NCBI GenBank assembly: GCA_016699575.1 | Contig: CP064979.1 | Coordinates: 3,224,001-3,288,000 of the forward strand | Length of the DNA stretch: 64,000 nucleotides | DNA from: Flavobacteriales bacterium | Lineage (GTDB): Bacteria > Bacteroidota > Bacteroidia > Flavobacteriales_F > PHOS-HE28 | Direction: 5' to 3' | Shown here: positions 8,494 through 19,153 of the stretch, one piece after another | Position numbering within the stretch: position 1 is the first letter of the stretch | Layout of the letters: every line of letters begins with the position of its first letter | Notes under the pieces: model-generated | Database searches by the model: none | What the model saw: the letters and a program-made list of their open reading frames with translations, nothing else | What the model was told of the DNA's origin: nothing | Made by a program: the position numbers and the translations under genes

Positions 8494-9221
8494 GCGTCCA
8501 AAGCCGCCTTCTTGCGGATGCTGTCGGGGTCCAGGATATGCGCCAAGCAGCCCACGGCGATGAGCAGTTGGGCAACTGCATACGCCAGGATCACGAAGGC
8601 GGGGTGGACCGTGCCCGGCGAAACGAAACGATCGTTGGCGAGCAACGTGTCGCTGAGCATGAAAAGCAACGCGCCGAGCATGACCATGCGGAAGCTCCTG
8701 GCGAAGGTCCGCTGGTATCGGAAGGCTGCGGCTATGGCCATGAGGGTGATCGCCCCGGCATGAACGAGAACAGGCACCAACAGGTCCTGGTCCAATCGCC
8801 TTGATAAGTAATTGGCCACGAAAATGCCGGCCAGCAATAGCACCACCCCCAGCACCGAGCCCAGCACAAGCCCATCAGTGCCTTCGGCTTCGAAGATGTT
8901 CTGCGCGAAAGCGACGGTGTAGCACAAATGCGCCAAGGCGAACGCAGCCAGACCGATCAGGAAGAAGAACCCATCCACATGGTCGAACATGAGCATCACG
9001 TCGCCAAGAAGAGAGAAGAACAAACCCGCTTGCACAAGCAAGGTGAAACGATCACCATAGCGCCTGCTCCGGATGTAGAACCATATGCCCAAGGAGATCA
9101 TGAGCAGCGGTTTGCACACGTACTCCAATGCGTGCCAGCCACGGGAACGGCCCAGGATGCATCCACCGGTTGCAAGGGCATAGATCACCATGAAAACGAT
9201 CGTTCCGCGCCGGAGCTTCAT
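8490..9221 (-). CDS. lysoplasmalogenase-like membrane protein (YhhN/TMEM86 family)
   Basis: A 243-residue protein with about eight membrane helices and the YhhN signatures KPLLMISL, FFSLLGDVMLM and the conserved acidic LSDTLLA. Family members hydrolyse the vinyl-ether bond of lysoplasmalogens or act in lipid turnover; substrate here is inferred only. ATG 9221 (MKLRRGTIVF) is chosen over a longer start at 9239 because a -7 box (9228-9235) overlaps the extra codons. Convergent with recG, sharing 4 nt. Confidence 0.82.
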   Translation of the reverse strand: MKLRRGTIVFMVIYALATGGCILGRSRGWHALEYVCKPLLMISLGIWFYIRSRRYGDRFTLLVQAGLFFSLLGDVMLMFDHVDGFFFLIGLAAFALAHLCYTVAFAQNIFEAEGTDGLVLGSVLGVVLLLAGIFVANYLSRRLDQDLLVPVLVHAGAITLMAIAAAFRYQRTFARSFRMVMLGALLFMLSDTLLANDRFVSPGTVHPAFVILAYAVAQLLIAVGCLAHILDPDSIRKKAALDA

Positions 9222-9227
9222 CGAGGG

Positions 9228-9235
9228 CCAAACTA
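9228..9235 (-). promoter_or_regulatory. putative -7 box of the YhhN-family gene
   Basis: TAGTTTGG on the minus strand, 6 nt before ATG 9221; transcription would start at or next to the start codon. Confidence 0.4.
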
Positions 9236-9242
9236 TCATCCG

Positions 9243-9770
9243 TCAGAACGTGGCCCTAAAAACCATGGCGGGCACACCGCGATGCACGGTGTGCTTCTCG
9301 AAGTGCATGCCGTTGCGCCGGGCCACCGCCTGGCTCTTCAGGTTCCCGGGGTCGATGAGCGAAATGACCGAGGGCGCAAGTTCGTGCCGTTGCGCGAAGG
9401 CTTTGCAGGCCGCGGCAGCCTCAGCCGCATACCCTATACCCGTGGCGGATGGCACCAAGTGGTAGCCCACCTCCAGTTCGTCCACTTCATCCACGCTCTG
9501 TGTCAACAGCCCGATCATTCCCACGGGCCGTTCCGTTCCCTTCAGCAGAACAGCATGCAATCCGGAACCATCGGCTACCATCCTGTCCAGGGAGCGCTGC
9601 AGGAAGAACGCACAATCAGCGCTGCTGCCCAAGGTGAACGGCATGAAGCGGATGGACCCCGGGTCGTTCATGTATTCCATCCACCACGAAGCATCGTCCG
9701 CGACAGGTCGGCCGAACAGCAACCGATCCGTGGTGAGGCCTTCGAGCGTCGGTACGGGCAGCTTGATCAC
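9243..9770 (-). CDS. GNAT family N-acetyltransferase (RimJ/RimL-like)
   Basis: A 175-residue acetyl-CoA-dependent N-acetyltransferase. It opens with the RimJ/RimL-type LTTDRLLFGRP, has VGMIGLL (beta 4), ELEVGYHL (beta 4-5) and GIGYAAEAAAAC, the acetyl-CoA pyrophosphate loop, followed by NLKSQAVARRNGM. The acceptor (protein N-terminus or small molecule) cannot be told from sequence. It ends 21 nt before the YhhN-family gene start, in the same direction. Confidence 0.85.
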   Translation of the reverse strand: MIKLPVPTLEGLTTDRLLFGRPVADDASWWMEYMNDPGSIRFMPFTLGSSADCAFFLQRSLDRMVADGSGLHAVLLKGTERPVGMIGLLTQSVDEVDELEVGYHLVPSATGIGYAAEAAAACKAFAQRHELAPSVISLIDPGNLKSQAVARRNGMHFEKHTVHRGVPAMVFRATF

Positions 9771-9799
9771 GTTGCGAAAATGGGGACTGGACGCGCTCC

Positions 9800-9807
9800 T
9801 ACATTCG
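9800..9807 (+). promoter_or_regulatory. putative -7 box of pheT
   Basis: TACATTCG, 36 nt before ATG 9844. It argues that the 70 extra upstream codons of the open frame (from 9634) are not translated. Confidence 0.5.
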
Positions 9808-9843
9808 CGCGGCTTTCAAAGCCCGTTTTCCCAAACCACCGCC

Positions 9844-12276
9844 ATGCGCATTTCCTGGAATTGGCTCCGCTCACTGATCGATACGGACATCACTCCGCAG
9901 CAGGCGGCCGATGTGCTCACCAGCACTGGCCTCGAAGTTGAAAGTGTGGAATTGTTGGAGCCGGTGAAGGGCATGTTGCAAGGTGTTGTTGTGGGCCATG
10001 TGTTGAAGCGCGAGAAACATCCCGATGCGGACCGGCTGAGCGTTTGTTCCGTTGATCTCGGCGGCGACGCGCCGGTCGGCATCGTTTGTGGAGCAGCGAA
10101 CGTGGCCGAGGGCCAGAAGGTGCTGGTGGCCACGGTGGGCAGTGTGCTGCACATGAACGATGGTAGTAGCATCACCATCAAGAAGAGCAAGATCCGTGGT
10201 GTTGAAAGCAACGGCATGATCTGCGCCGAGGATGAACTGGGCTTGGGGGACAGCCATGACGGCATCATCGTGCTCGATCCCGCGGCCCCGGTCGGCGCTG
10301 CGGCGGCGACTTTCCTTGGGCTGAAGACCGATCATGTACTGGAGATCGGCCTCACCCCGAACCGATCGGATGCGTTGGGCCACGCCGGTGTCGCGCGCGA
10401 TCTGGTGGCGGCCCTCAATGTGCGGCGGGCAGCAGGCGCGAAGGTGCTGTGGCCTTCCGTGGACGGCTTCAAGCAGGATGACGACGCACGAGCGCTGCAG
10501 GTAGAGGTGAAGTCGCCTGCAGCTTGCCCGCGCTATGCCGGACTGACGCTCACCGGAGTGCGAGTGGGGCCCTCACCAACTTGGTTGCAGGACCGGCTGA
10601 AGGCCATCGGACTGAAGCCCATCAACAATGTGGTGGACGTGACAAATTATGTGCAGCATGAGGTGGGACAACCGCTTCACGCCTTCGATGCGGACAAGTT
10701 GGAGGGCGACCGTGTGGTTGTCCGCAATGCCGGGAACGGTGAGGTGTTCGTTACGCTTGATACCAAGGAGCGCAAACTCTCGTCCGATGATCTTGTGATC
10801 GCCGATGCGGTGAAGCCGGCGTGCATTGCAGGTGTCTTCGGTGGTTCTGAAAGCGGCGTAGGCGAAGGCACCACGTGCGTGTTCTTGGAAAGCGCTTGTT
10901 TCAGTTCGGCCTCCGTGCGCAGAACAGCGCGCCGTCATCAATTGAACACGGATGCATCCTTCCGCTTTGAACGCGGTGTGGATCCCGAGAACACCGTTTA
11001 TGCACTGAAGCGCGCGGCCCTCTTGCTCACGGAAGTCGCGGGAGCCAGGGTCTCATCGCCCATTACGGACATCGTAGCGAACGCTTCAGTTTGGGCCCGT
11101 GTAGAACTGTGGTTCGATCGCATCAATGCCTTCATTGGTACTGAACTCACCGGCGACGAGGTTTGTTCAGCACTCTCCGCGTTGGACATGCGGATCGTGG
11201 AACGAACGACGATCGGGGTTGTGGTGGAGGTGCCCCCGTACCGGACGGACGTAACGCGACCGGTTGACGTGATGGAGGAACTGGTGCGCATCATCGGGTT
11301 CGATCGCGTGCCACTGCCCGAGCGGTTGAACATGCCAGCTCTACAGCACGCCGGGGTTTCGCTCGACGGTGTGCAGCAACGCGTGTCGCAGCACTTGGCC
11401 GCGCGCGGTTTCCGTGAGACCATGAACCCATCCTTGGTGAACGGCGGTGCTACGGTGAAGGCAGGCGCTGCAGGTACTACTGAAGTTGTGGTGCTGCAGA
11501 ACCCACTGAGCACGGAATTGGATGCACTGCGGCCCAACCTGCTGTTCGGGCTGATACAGACCGCCGCGCACAACTCGGCGCGCCAGCAGCGCGATCTGCG
11601 CTTATTCGAGAACGGCCGGGCCTATGCCGTGAAGAACGGCATCACCGTTGAGGAAGAACGCTGTGCATTGGTCATGACCGGTCGGCAGGAACGCGACCGC
11701 TGGCGGGCCGGTGACAAGGCCGTGGAATTGCCCGACATGAAAGCCGAGGTGGAACTGTTGTTGGAACGCACCGGTGCCACCGATGTGCGGTTCGTTCCCA
11801 TGGACCATGCGCTACTGAGCAATGCGGTGGAAGTGAGGACGGGGAATTCGCAGGTGGGTGCGATCGGCACTGTGCGATCGGAGATCCGTGCCTCCTACGA
11901 CCTGTCCCGGGACGTGCACTTTGCCGAACTATCGTACGCACCGCTGGTAAACCTGATCAGCGCCAAGCGGACCACCTATGCCGAAGTGCCGAAGTTCCCG
12001 GCGGTACGCCGTGACCTGAGTTTGTTGCTGGACCGCTCCGTGACCTTCGAGCGCTTGAAGGACGTTGCCTTGGCCAGTGAGCGAAAGTTGCTGCGCTCGG
12101 TGGATCTTTTCGATGTGTTCGAGGGAGGGAAGCTGCCTGTGGGAAAGAAGAGCTATGCACTGAGCTTCCACTTGCTTGACACCTCCAAGACGCTTACGGA
12201 TGACCAGGTGGACAAGGCGATGGCACGGATCCGCGCAGCCTTCGAGAAAGAGCTGGGTGCTGAGCTGCGTGGATGA
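9844..12276 (+). CDS. pheT: phenylalanine--tRNA ligase beta subunit
   Basis: An 810-residue beta subunit of phenylalanyl-tRNA synthetase. ATG 9844 gives the standard N-terminus MRISWNWLRSLID. Domains: B1 with the EMAP-type tRNA-binding fold (about 40-150), B3/B4 editing region (about 210-400, including the ARRHQLNTDASFRFERGVD stretch), B5 (about 405-475), catalytic-like core, and a C-terminal ferredoxin-like anticodon-binding domain (about 715-808). The alpha subunit gene is elsewhere. The stop codon abuts that of the convergent ppa gene (TGA TCA at 12274-12279). Confidence 0.96.
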   Translation: MRISWNWLRSLIDTDITPQQAADVLTSTGLEVESVELLEPVKGMLQGVVVGHVLKREKHPDADRLSVCSVDLGGDAPVGIVCGAANVAEGQKVLVATVGSVLHMNDGSSITIKKSKIRGVESNGMICAEDELGLGDSHDGIIVLDPAAPVGAAAATFLGLKTDHVLEIGLTPNRSDALGHAGVARDLVAALNVRRAAGAKVLWPSVDGFKQDDDARALQVEVKSPAACPRYAGLTLTGVRVGPSPTWLQDRLKAIGLKPINNVVDVTNYVQHEVGQPLHAFDADKLEGDRVVVRNAGNGEVFVTLDTKERKLSSDDLVIADAVKPACIAGVFGGSESGVGEGTTCVFLESACFSSASVRRTARRHQLNTDASFRFERGVDPENTVYALKRAALLLTEVAGARVSSPITDIVANASVWARVELWFDRINAFIGTELTGDEVCSALSALDMRIVERTTIGVVVEVPPYRTDVTRPVDVMEELVRIIGFDRVPLPERLNMPALQHAGVSLDGVQQRVSQHLAARGFRETMNPSLVNGGATVKAGAAGTTEVVVLQNPLSTELDALRPNLLFGLIQTAAHNSARQQRDLRLFENGRAYAVKNGITVEEERCALVMTGRQERDRWRAGDKAVELPDMKAEVELLLERTGATDVRFVPMDHALLSNAVEVRTGNSQVGAIGTVRSEIRASYDLSRDVHFAELSYAPLVNLISAKRTTYAEVPKFPAVRRDLSLLLDRSVTFERLKDVALASERKLLRSVDLFDVFEGGKLPVGKKSYALSFHLLDTSKTLTDDQVDKAMARIRAAFEKELGAELRG

Positions 12277-12858
12277 TCAGCGGCTGCTACAACGTGCAAT
12301 GGCCGCCAGCGCTTCGGCCTTTCCTCCAACGCTCGCGACACGCGCACCGTCCATCGGGTCGTAATTGGTGAGCCACGTGCAAAGGATGTCCCGCACGCCG
12401 GTGGGCAGTTCTTCGAGGTCGTCAACGTCCATGGTCAGCAACGAGCGGTCAAGTGGCAGCGCGATCACCTTGTCGTCGCGTTCGCCTGCATCGATCAGCT
12501 CGATGATCCCGATGGGCTCGATCTCCAGCACAGTGCCGGTGGGCAGGGCCGCGCAGAGGACGAAGACGTCGAGTGCGTCGCCATCGCCACCCTTGCTTTT
12601 GGACGCCATGGTACCGGGGATGAAACCGTAGTTGGCCGGGTAAGGCAGGTACTTGATGCGCCGCGGTGATCCGTTGCGCATGCCGATCAGGTAGGACCGT
12701 GTTGCCGGGTCGTACTCGCGCTTATCGCTGCTGCCCGCCGGTATTTCCACTACGGCCTGCACATGCCCGTTCACGGAGCGGGTGCTCAAACCATCAATGT
12801 CAGCCATCCGTTGCGCGCAGGAGCATTTGGCAATGGCGCACGGCAAAGGTCGCGACAA
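12277..12858 (-). CDS. ppa: inorganic pyrophosphatase (family I)
   Basis: A soluble family I pyrophosphatase that hydrolyses PPi and drives biosynthesis. Active-site motifs: VVEIPAGSSDKREYD (metal and phosphate ligands), PYPANYGFIPGT, GDGDALDVFVL (the Asp cluster, with Ala where Pro is usual) and DDKVIALPLD. The open frame gives 193 residues, but family homology starts near MADIDGLSTRSV at 12807, giving 176 residues; that shorter start is as likely. Convergent with pheT with no intergenic base. Confidence 0.9.
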   Translation of the reverse strand: MSRPLPCAIAKCSCAQRMADIDGLSTRSVNGHVQAVVEIPAGSSDKREYDPATRSYLIGMRNGSPRRIKYLPYPANYGFIPGTMASKSKGGDGDALDVFVLCAALPTGTVLEIEPIGIIELIDAGERDDKVIALPLDRSLLTMDVDDLEELPTGVRDILCTWLTNYDPMDGARVASVGGKAEALAAIARCSSR

Positions 12859-12867
12859 GTCGGCTGG

Positions 12868-14445
12868 TCAGCGGAACCGATAGGAAAGGCCGAACAACAC
12901 GCCCATTGAACTGCTGTGGCGGATGACATCGCCACTGCCCAGCGCATTGCCGAAGTGCCCTCGAACACCGGGTTCGATACCAATGGACCAAGCGGTACCA
13001 AGGCTGTAGCGCACGTAGGCCCGCGCCGTGTACCCGAATACCATGTCGGTGAACGGAACGGTTCCGCCATCGCTTGACCCCGGGAGCGGACCGCGATGAC
13101 CGCTGAGGATGCCGACCGTCGGACCGCCGCGCAGACCCACACGCCATCGGCCTTGCGCAAGGTGCGCATCCAACAGCAAGGGGATCTCGAAGTAGCTGGC
13201 AACGTTGCGCGTGGCCACCGCCTCTCGCTCACGGATGGTGGTTACTGTGGTGTCCGTGGTCCAATCGAGCACATTGATGGTGGTGTTCACCTGCTGGGTC
13301 ACGAAATGCATGGTATCGTTCTGGATCACCGTGTCGATGACGATCGTTACGGTTGTGTCGATCGTGTTGAAGAAGTATGAGTTCCGTAACTCCTGTTGGT
13401 GCCGTAATACTTCATCCTGGCTGAAGCGCTCTTTGTAGCTGGCGTAATGCACACCAAGGCCGACGCCGAAGTTGCGCCGCATCACCATCAACTCGCCACC
13501 GAGATCCCAAGCCTGTTCGCCGCTAACGCCGCCGATCCACTCGGTGCTCGTGCCACCTGAGTACTTGTTGTTCGCCCAGGAAGGACCCGCCCACAACGTG
13601 GCCTCCAGAGGCCCCGGTCGTTTGCTCGGTGGCTGGATCACATCAGGCACAACCGCACTGTCCAGTGAAGTTGTTGCTACGACCACGGCATTGCTGTCGA
13701 CCAATTCGATCCCGGCCTCTGGTGCAGCGGCCACCTCAAGCTGATGGGCGCCGTCTTGTGGTACCGTGACCGGCTCGGCGTTCGGCGGCGGTGCGACTTG
13801 CAGTGGTTCCTCAAGCACACCGGTCTGGTCCATTCCGTTGGTTGCGGACCGTGCATCCTGTTTTGATTCGATGTTCGTTCCCGCGCCGGAGAGATCCTCG
13901 TTGATCCCGCTTTCCAACGGGCGGTCGGCCACAGTAAGGAGCCCGGCATTTACCTCCAGGGTTGCGGCGTTCGTAGTTGCATTTTGCGCTAAAGGGGCGC
14001 TGCGCTTCTCGCTTGCCGCTACTGGAGCGGGGGCTGGTGCTGATCCAACTGCTTCCACGGTCTTTTCGGTTGGCCCTCCGGTCGTTTGTGCCCGCGTTCC
14101 CGCCGTTCCCCCGACGGCCTCAGTCGCTGTGGTCACAGCGGCCGTGGACACGGCATCCACCTGAACGGGTGTTCGAGCAGCTTGAACCGACTTCGTGCCT
14201 TCGACTTCCACAGTACCGGGTGAGGCCTGTGTTCCCGCCATCGTACTGTCCTCCTGTGTCCCGTACCAAAGTGCGCCACCACCCACAAGAAGCAAGGCCG
14301 CGGCCCACAGCCATGCAGCAGGCCGACGCTTGCGTTGGGCATCGAGTGCGGCATGCACGCCTTCCCAATGCGCTTCATCGAACGTGAACCCGCGCTGCGC
14401 CAGCTTCCAGCGGGCGAGTTCATCGAATTGCTCTTCGTGCTTCAT
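12868..14445 (-). CDS. single-pass protein with C-terminal outer-membrane beta-barrel, partner of ECF sigma factor
   Basis: A 525-residue protein starting at ATG 14445, which overlaps the sigma gene stop by 4 nt (ATGA). Residues 1-42 are soluble and charged, with DEAHWEGVHAALD; 43-62 form one membrane helix; about 65-310 is a low-complexity Ala/Thr/Val-rich linker; about 315-525 reads as an outer-membrane beta-barrel (alternating aromatic strands, VGLRGGPTVGIL, ending GVLFGLSYRFR). There is no cleavable signal peptide. Overlap with a sigma gene and the N-terminal segment suggest an anti-sigma role across the envelope; this is inference. The gene at 54471 has the same plan. Confidence 0.72.
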   Translation of the reverse strand: MKHEEQFDELARWKLAQRGFTFDEAHWEGVHAALDAQRKRRPAAWLWAAALLLVGGGALWYGTQEDSTMAGTQASPGTVEVEGTKSVQAARTPVQVDAVSTAAVTTATEAVGGTAGTRAQTTGGPTEKTVEAVGSAPAPAPVAASEKRSAPLAQNATTNAATLEVNAGLLTVADRPLESGINEDLSGAGTNIESKQDARSATNGMDQTGVLEEPLQVAPPPNAEPVTVPQDGAHQLEVAAAPEAGIELVDSNAVVVATTSLDSAVVPDVIQPPSKRPGPLEATLWAGPSWANNKYSGGTSTEWIGGVSGEQAWDLGGELMVMRRNFGVGLGVHYASYKERFSQDEVLRHQQELRNSYFFNTIDTTVTIVIDTVIQNDTMHFVTQQVNTTINVLDWTTDTTVTTIREREAVATRNVASYFEIPLLLDAHLAQGRWRVGLRGGPTVGILSGHRGPLPGSSDGGTVPFTDMVFGYTARAYVRYSLGTAWSIGIEPGVRGHFGNALGSGDVIRHSSSMGVLFGLSYRFR

Positions 14446-15002
14446 TTCACGGCGAGTGTTGCGGAGCGGCTGTGGGCCACCTCCAGGATGGCGCGCTGCA
14501 GGATGCCGCGCGCGTGGTTCACGTGCCACTTGCTGGTGCCTTCGCTCATGCCGAGCATCGTGGCGATCTCGGCGTGGCTGTATCCGTCCACGGCGAACAG
14601 GTTGAACACGCTGCGCGACATAGGTGGTAGTCGCAGCAGCAGTTCGGCGAAGGCTTCCGCCTCCATGTTCTTCAGGTAGTCGTTGGCATCGGCCTGATCG
14701 GAGCTTTCCAATGGTCCGTCGTGCGTTTCGGTGGCCTTGCGCTCCTTGTTGCGGCGGAACGCGTCGATGACCGTGTTGATCATGATGCGCCGCGCCCACG
14801 CATCGAAGGGCACCTCGGGGCGCCGTTCACCGATGCGCTCGAGGATCTTCAGGAACCCTGCGTTCATGGTGGCCACGGCGTCCTGTTTGTTCCGTTCGTA
14901 GCGGGTGCAGATGCCCATCATCATGTGGTGCAGGGCGCGGTACAGTTCGTACTGCGCTTTCGGCTCCTTGCGGATGCACCGTTCGATGAGGCTCTTTTCC
15001 AT
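14442..15002 (-). CDS. ECF-type RNA polymerase sigma factor
   Basis: A 186-residue extracytoplasmic-function sigma factor. Region 2 spans about 8-90 (LYRALHHMMMGICTRY, then FDAWARRIMINTVIDAFRR binding the -10/-7 element); region 4 spans about 118-175 with LPPMSRSVFNLFAVDGYSHAEIA and a helix-turn-helix GMSEGTSKWHVNHAR. Family members are held by a membrane anti-sigma factor; here the only candidate is the overlapping downstream barrel protein. A hairpin at 15019-15050 separates it from the gene upstream. Confidence 0.92.
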   Translation of the reverse strand: MEKSLIERCIRKEPKAQYELYRALHHMMMGICTRYERNKQDAVATMNAGFLKILERIGERRPEVPFDAWARRIMINTVIDAFRRNKERKATETHDGPLESSDQADANDYLKNMEAEAFAELLLRLPPMSRSVFNLFAVDGYSHAEIATMLGMSEGTSKWHVNHARGILQRAILEVAHSRSATLAVK

Positions 15003-15018
15003 GCCGCTGTTATGGTCG

Positions 15019-15050
15019 GAAGGGCACCCCGACGGATCGGGATGCCCTTC
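15019..15050 (-). terminator. hairpin between the Cys-rich T9SS cargo gene and the sigma factor gene
   Basis: A 14-bp stem (one G-T wobble) with a 4-nt loop. No T-tract follows, so it may stop transcription of the gene ending at 15072 or stabilise its 3' end. Confidence 0.5.
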
Positions 15051-15071
15051 TTACCAACCTTTGAAACAACC

Positions 15072-16946
15072 TCAGTTCCCCTTCACAATGCGCTGGTTCA
15101 GCACGCGCTCACCATTGCTGATGCGCAGCATGTAGAGACCTGGCGCAAGCTCCTGCGTACCGATGACGAGCTGGCTGCGTCCACCTGCCACTCGGGTTTG
15201 TTCGCTCAGCACCACGCGACCGTTGGCGTCAACCAATTCGATGCGTGCATTGCCTCCAATGGCGTCCACTATCGCGATGTTCAGCTCGTCGGTCGTCGGG
15301 TTCGGCCACGTTGCAAGGCCACCGTTCACGTTCAGGTCACCCACGCTCTGGATGCCGTTCTGCACATTGATGGTGAAGCCCTGGTCGCGCTGGTCGTTGC
15401 CACCACTGAAGCCCGTGTAGAGACCGTTGCTGTCCACGAAAACGGAATCGCAGTAGGTGCTCGTGCAGCCAGCGCCGTCATCGATCGTCAAGCAGAGCGA
15501 ATAGGGCCCACCGTTGGCGTACTGGTGAGTGGGGAAGGGGTCGGTGCTGCTGGTGCCGTCGCCGAAGCTCCAGAAGTAGGCGTACGCACCGCTGCCGCCG
15601 CTGCTCAGGTTCCAGATCCATAGTTCGTTCGGGATGGGCTGCGGATTGTTCAGGCTGTCCACGGTGAAGCCTTGCATAACCCAGAAGCCGGCCTGGCATG
15701 GCGCGTTGTTGCTTCCCGCACAAATGCAGTTGGCATCCCACATATCGTTGCTCGTGAGCGGGTCGTTGTCATCGCAGGGAGTGCCCGGCATGGCAGGGCC
15801 GTTCAGCAGGCCATTGCAGTCGTACGCGTTCAGTACCACACCAGTGCACACGCAGTTCGCGTTCCAGGTATCCTGCACAGTGAGGCTGTCGCCATCGTCG
15901 CAGAGGGTGCCGGGCATGTTGGGGCCATTGAGCAAGCCCAAGCAATCCACCAAGCCGTTCGTAACACAGGTGCAGTTGAGGTCCCAGATCCCCGTAACGA
16001 TCATACCACCGATGCTGTCCACGCAGGCGGTTCCCGGCATGTTGTTGCCCCCGGGGATGCCCAAGCAGTCCACTTGGCCGCCGCCCTGTCCGACGCAGGC
16101 GCACATGTTCGTCCAAGCGTCGCCTAAGGTGTTGGGGTCGCCATCATCGCAAGGCGAACCAGGAGTGTTCGGGCCCCAAAGGATGCCCATGCAGTCGTAC
16201 CAGGGGATATTGTTGCTCACGATGCCCAAGCTGTCCACGTAGATCGTATCGCAAGTGCTGCTCGAGCAACCGCCGCCATCCGTGATCGAGAGGCACATGG
16301 CATAAACACCAGAGGCGTTGAAGGTGAAGGTCGGTTCGAATTGGGTGTTCTGGCTACCGTCGGGCATCCACCAGTTATAGGTCAAAACAGGAACGCCGGT
16401 ACTTTGATTGGTGGTGGTGATGTTCCATGGAGAGGTTTGCTGAATGCTGAACGCAGCCTGGCAACCGTTCCAGATGCTCCCTTGGCATACGCAGCCGGGT
16501 AGCCACGTATCACCCACTGTATTGGGGTTCCCATCATCGCAGGAGGCACCAGTTACGTTCGGGCCGTTGGGTATCCCCAAGCAGTCCAGGTTGCCACCAT
16601 TGCATGCCCATGACACACTGGTGTAAGCCGTGTCCAAGAGGAAGTTGAACGACGCGGAGTCGTAGTCCGTGATGATCGCCCCGCCGCACATGGTGCTTAG
16701 TTCGATCATGCCCCAAACACTGCTGATGCCCAAGGTTGCAGAGAACGTGCAAGTGGCGGAATCGACCGGGACCGTTACCGACAGTTGGGGCATGGTGCCT
16801 TGGATGGTCGAAATGGTTACCACTTGACCGGGATAACACCCGGCAATGGTTCCCGAAACGGACCACCAGTAAGGGTACTGGGCCGAGGCCGTCGCGCCGA
16901 CCAGCAAGATGGCCCCGACGAGCAGTGAGCGTAGTGTGTTCAACAT
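15072..16946 (-). CDS. secreted Cys-rich repeat/PKD protein with T9SS type A sorting domain
   Basis: A 624-residue surface protein: signal peptide (1-22), five Cys-rich repeats of about 40 residues of the form DCLG-(L/I)-NGPNMPGT-CDDGD-NT--D-W--NC-C, two PKD-like domains (between repeats 1 and 2, and after repeat 5, the latter with WSFGDGTSSTDP), and a C-terminal type A sorting domain (WPNPTTDELNIAIVD to the end VKGN). The CDDGDPNT--D segments look like Ca-binding loops with paired cysteines. Likely an adhesin or structural protein displayed by T9SS; no enzymatic motif seen. The repeats have drifted (repeat 3 lacks the CDDGD form). Confidence 0.82.
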   Translation of the reverse strand: MLNTLRSLLVGAILLVGATASAQYPYWWSVSGTIAGCYPGQVVTISTIQGTMPQLSVTVPVDSATCTFSATLGISSVWGMIELSTMCGGAIITDYDSASFNFLLDTAYTSVSWACNGGNLDCLGIPNGPNVTGASCDDGNPNTVGDTWLPGCVCQGSIWNGCQAAFSIQQTSPWNITTTNQSTGVPVLTYNWWMPDGSQNTQFEPTFTFNASGVYAMCLSITDGGGCSSSTCDTIYVDSLGIVSNNIPWYDCMGILWGPNTPGSPCDDGDPNTLGDAWTNMCACVGQGGGQVDCLGIPGGNNMPGTACVDSIGGMIVTGIWDLNCTCVTNGLVDCLGLLNGPNMPGTLCDDGDSLTVQDTWNANCVCTGVVLNAYDCNGLLNGPAMPGTPCDDNDPLTSNDMWDANCICAGSNNAPCQAGFWVMQGFTVDSLNNPQPIPNELWIWNLSSGGSGAYAYFWSFGDGTSSTDPFPTHQYANGGPYSLCLTIDDGAGCTSTYCDSVFVDSNGLYTGFSGGNDQRDQGFTINVQNGIQSVGDLNVNGGLATWPNPTTDELNIAIVDAIGGNARIELVDANGRVVLSEQTRVAGGRSQLVIGTQELAPGLYMLRISNGERVLNQRIVKGN

Positions 16947-17032
16947 GTTGAAGAGTGTTTGTGTCTTTGGCTTCTGACCACATACACGCGGGATGCTTGC
17001 CGCGGGTTGGGTCGGCTTTCACGTTTTGTCCC

Positions 17033-19126
<2,094 letters not shown>

Positions 19127-19153
19127 GTGGCGAAGATCGCCAGTTCGAGCTGA

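Noticed and set aside
9634..9843. N-terminal extension of pheT by 70 codons
   Set aside because: It overlaps the GNAT gene on the other strand and a promoter-like -7 box, and family homology begins at 9844.
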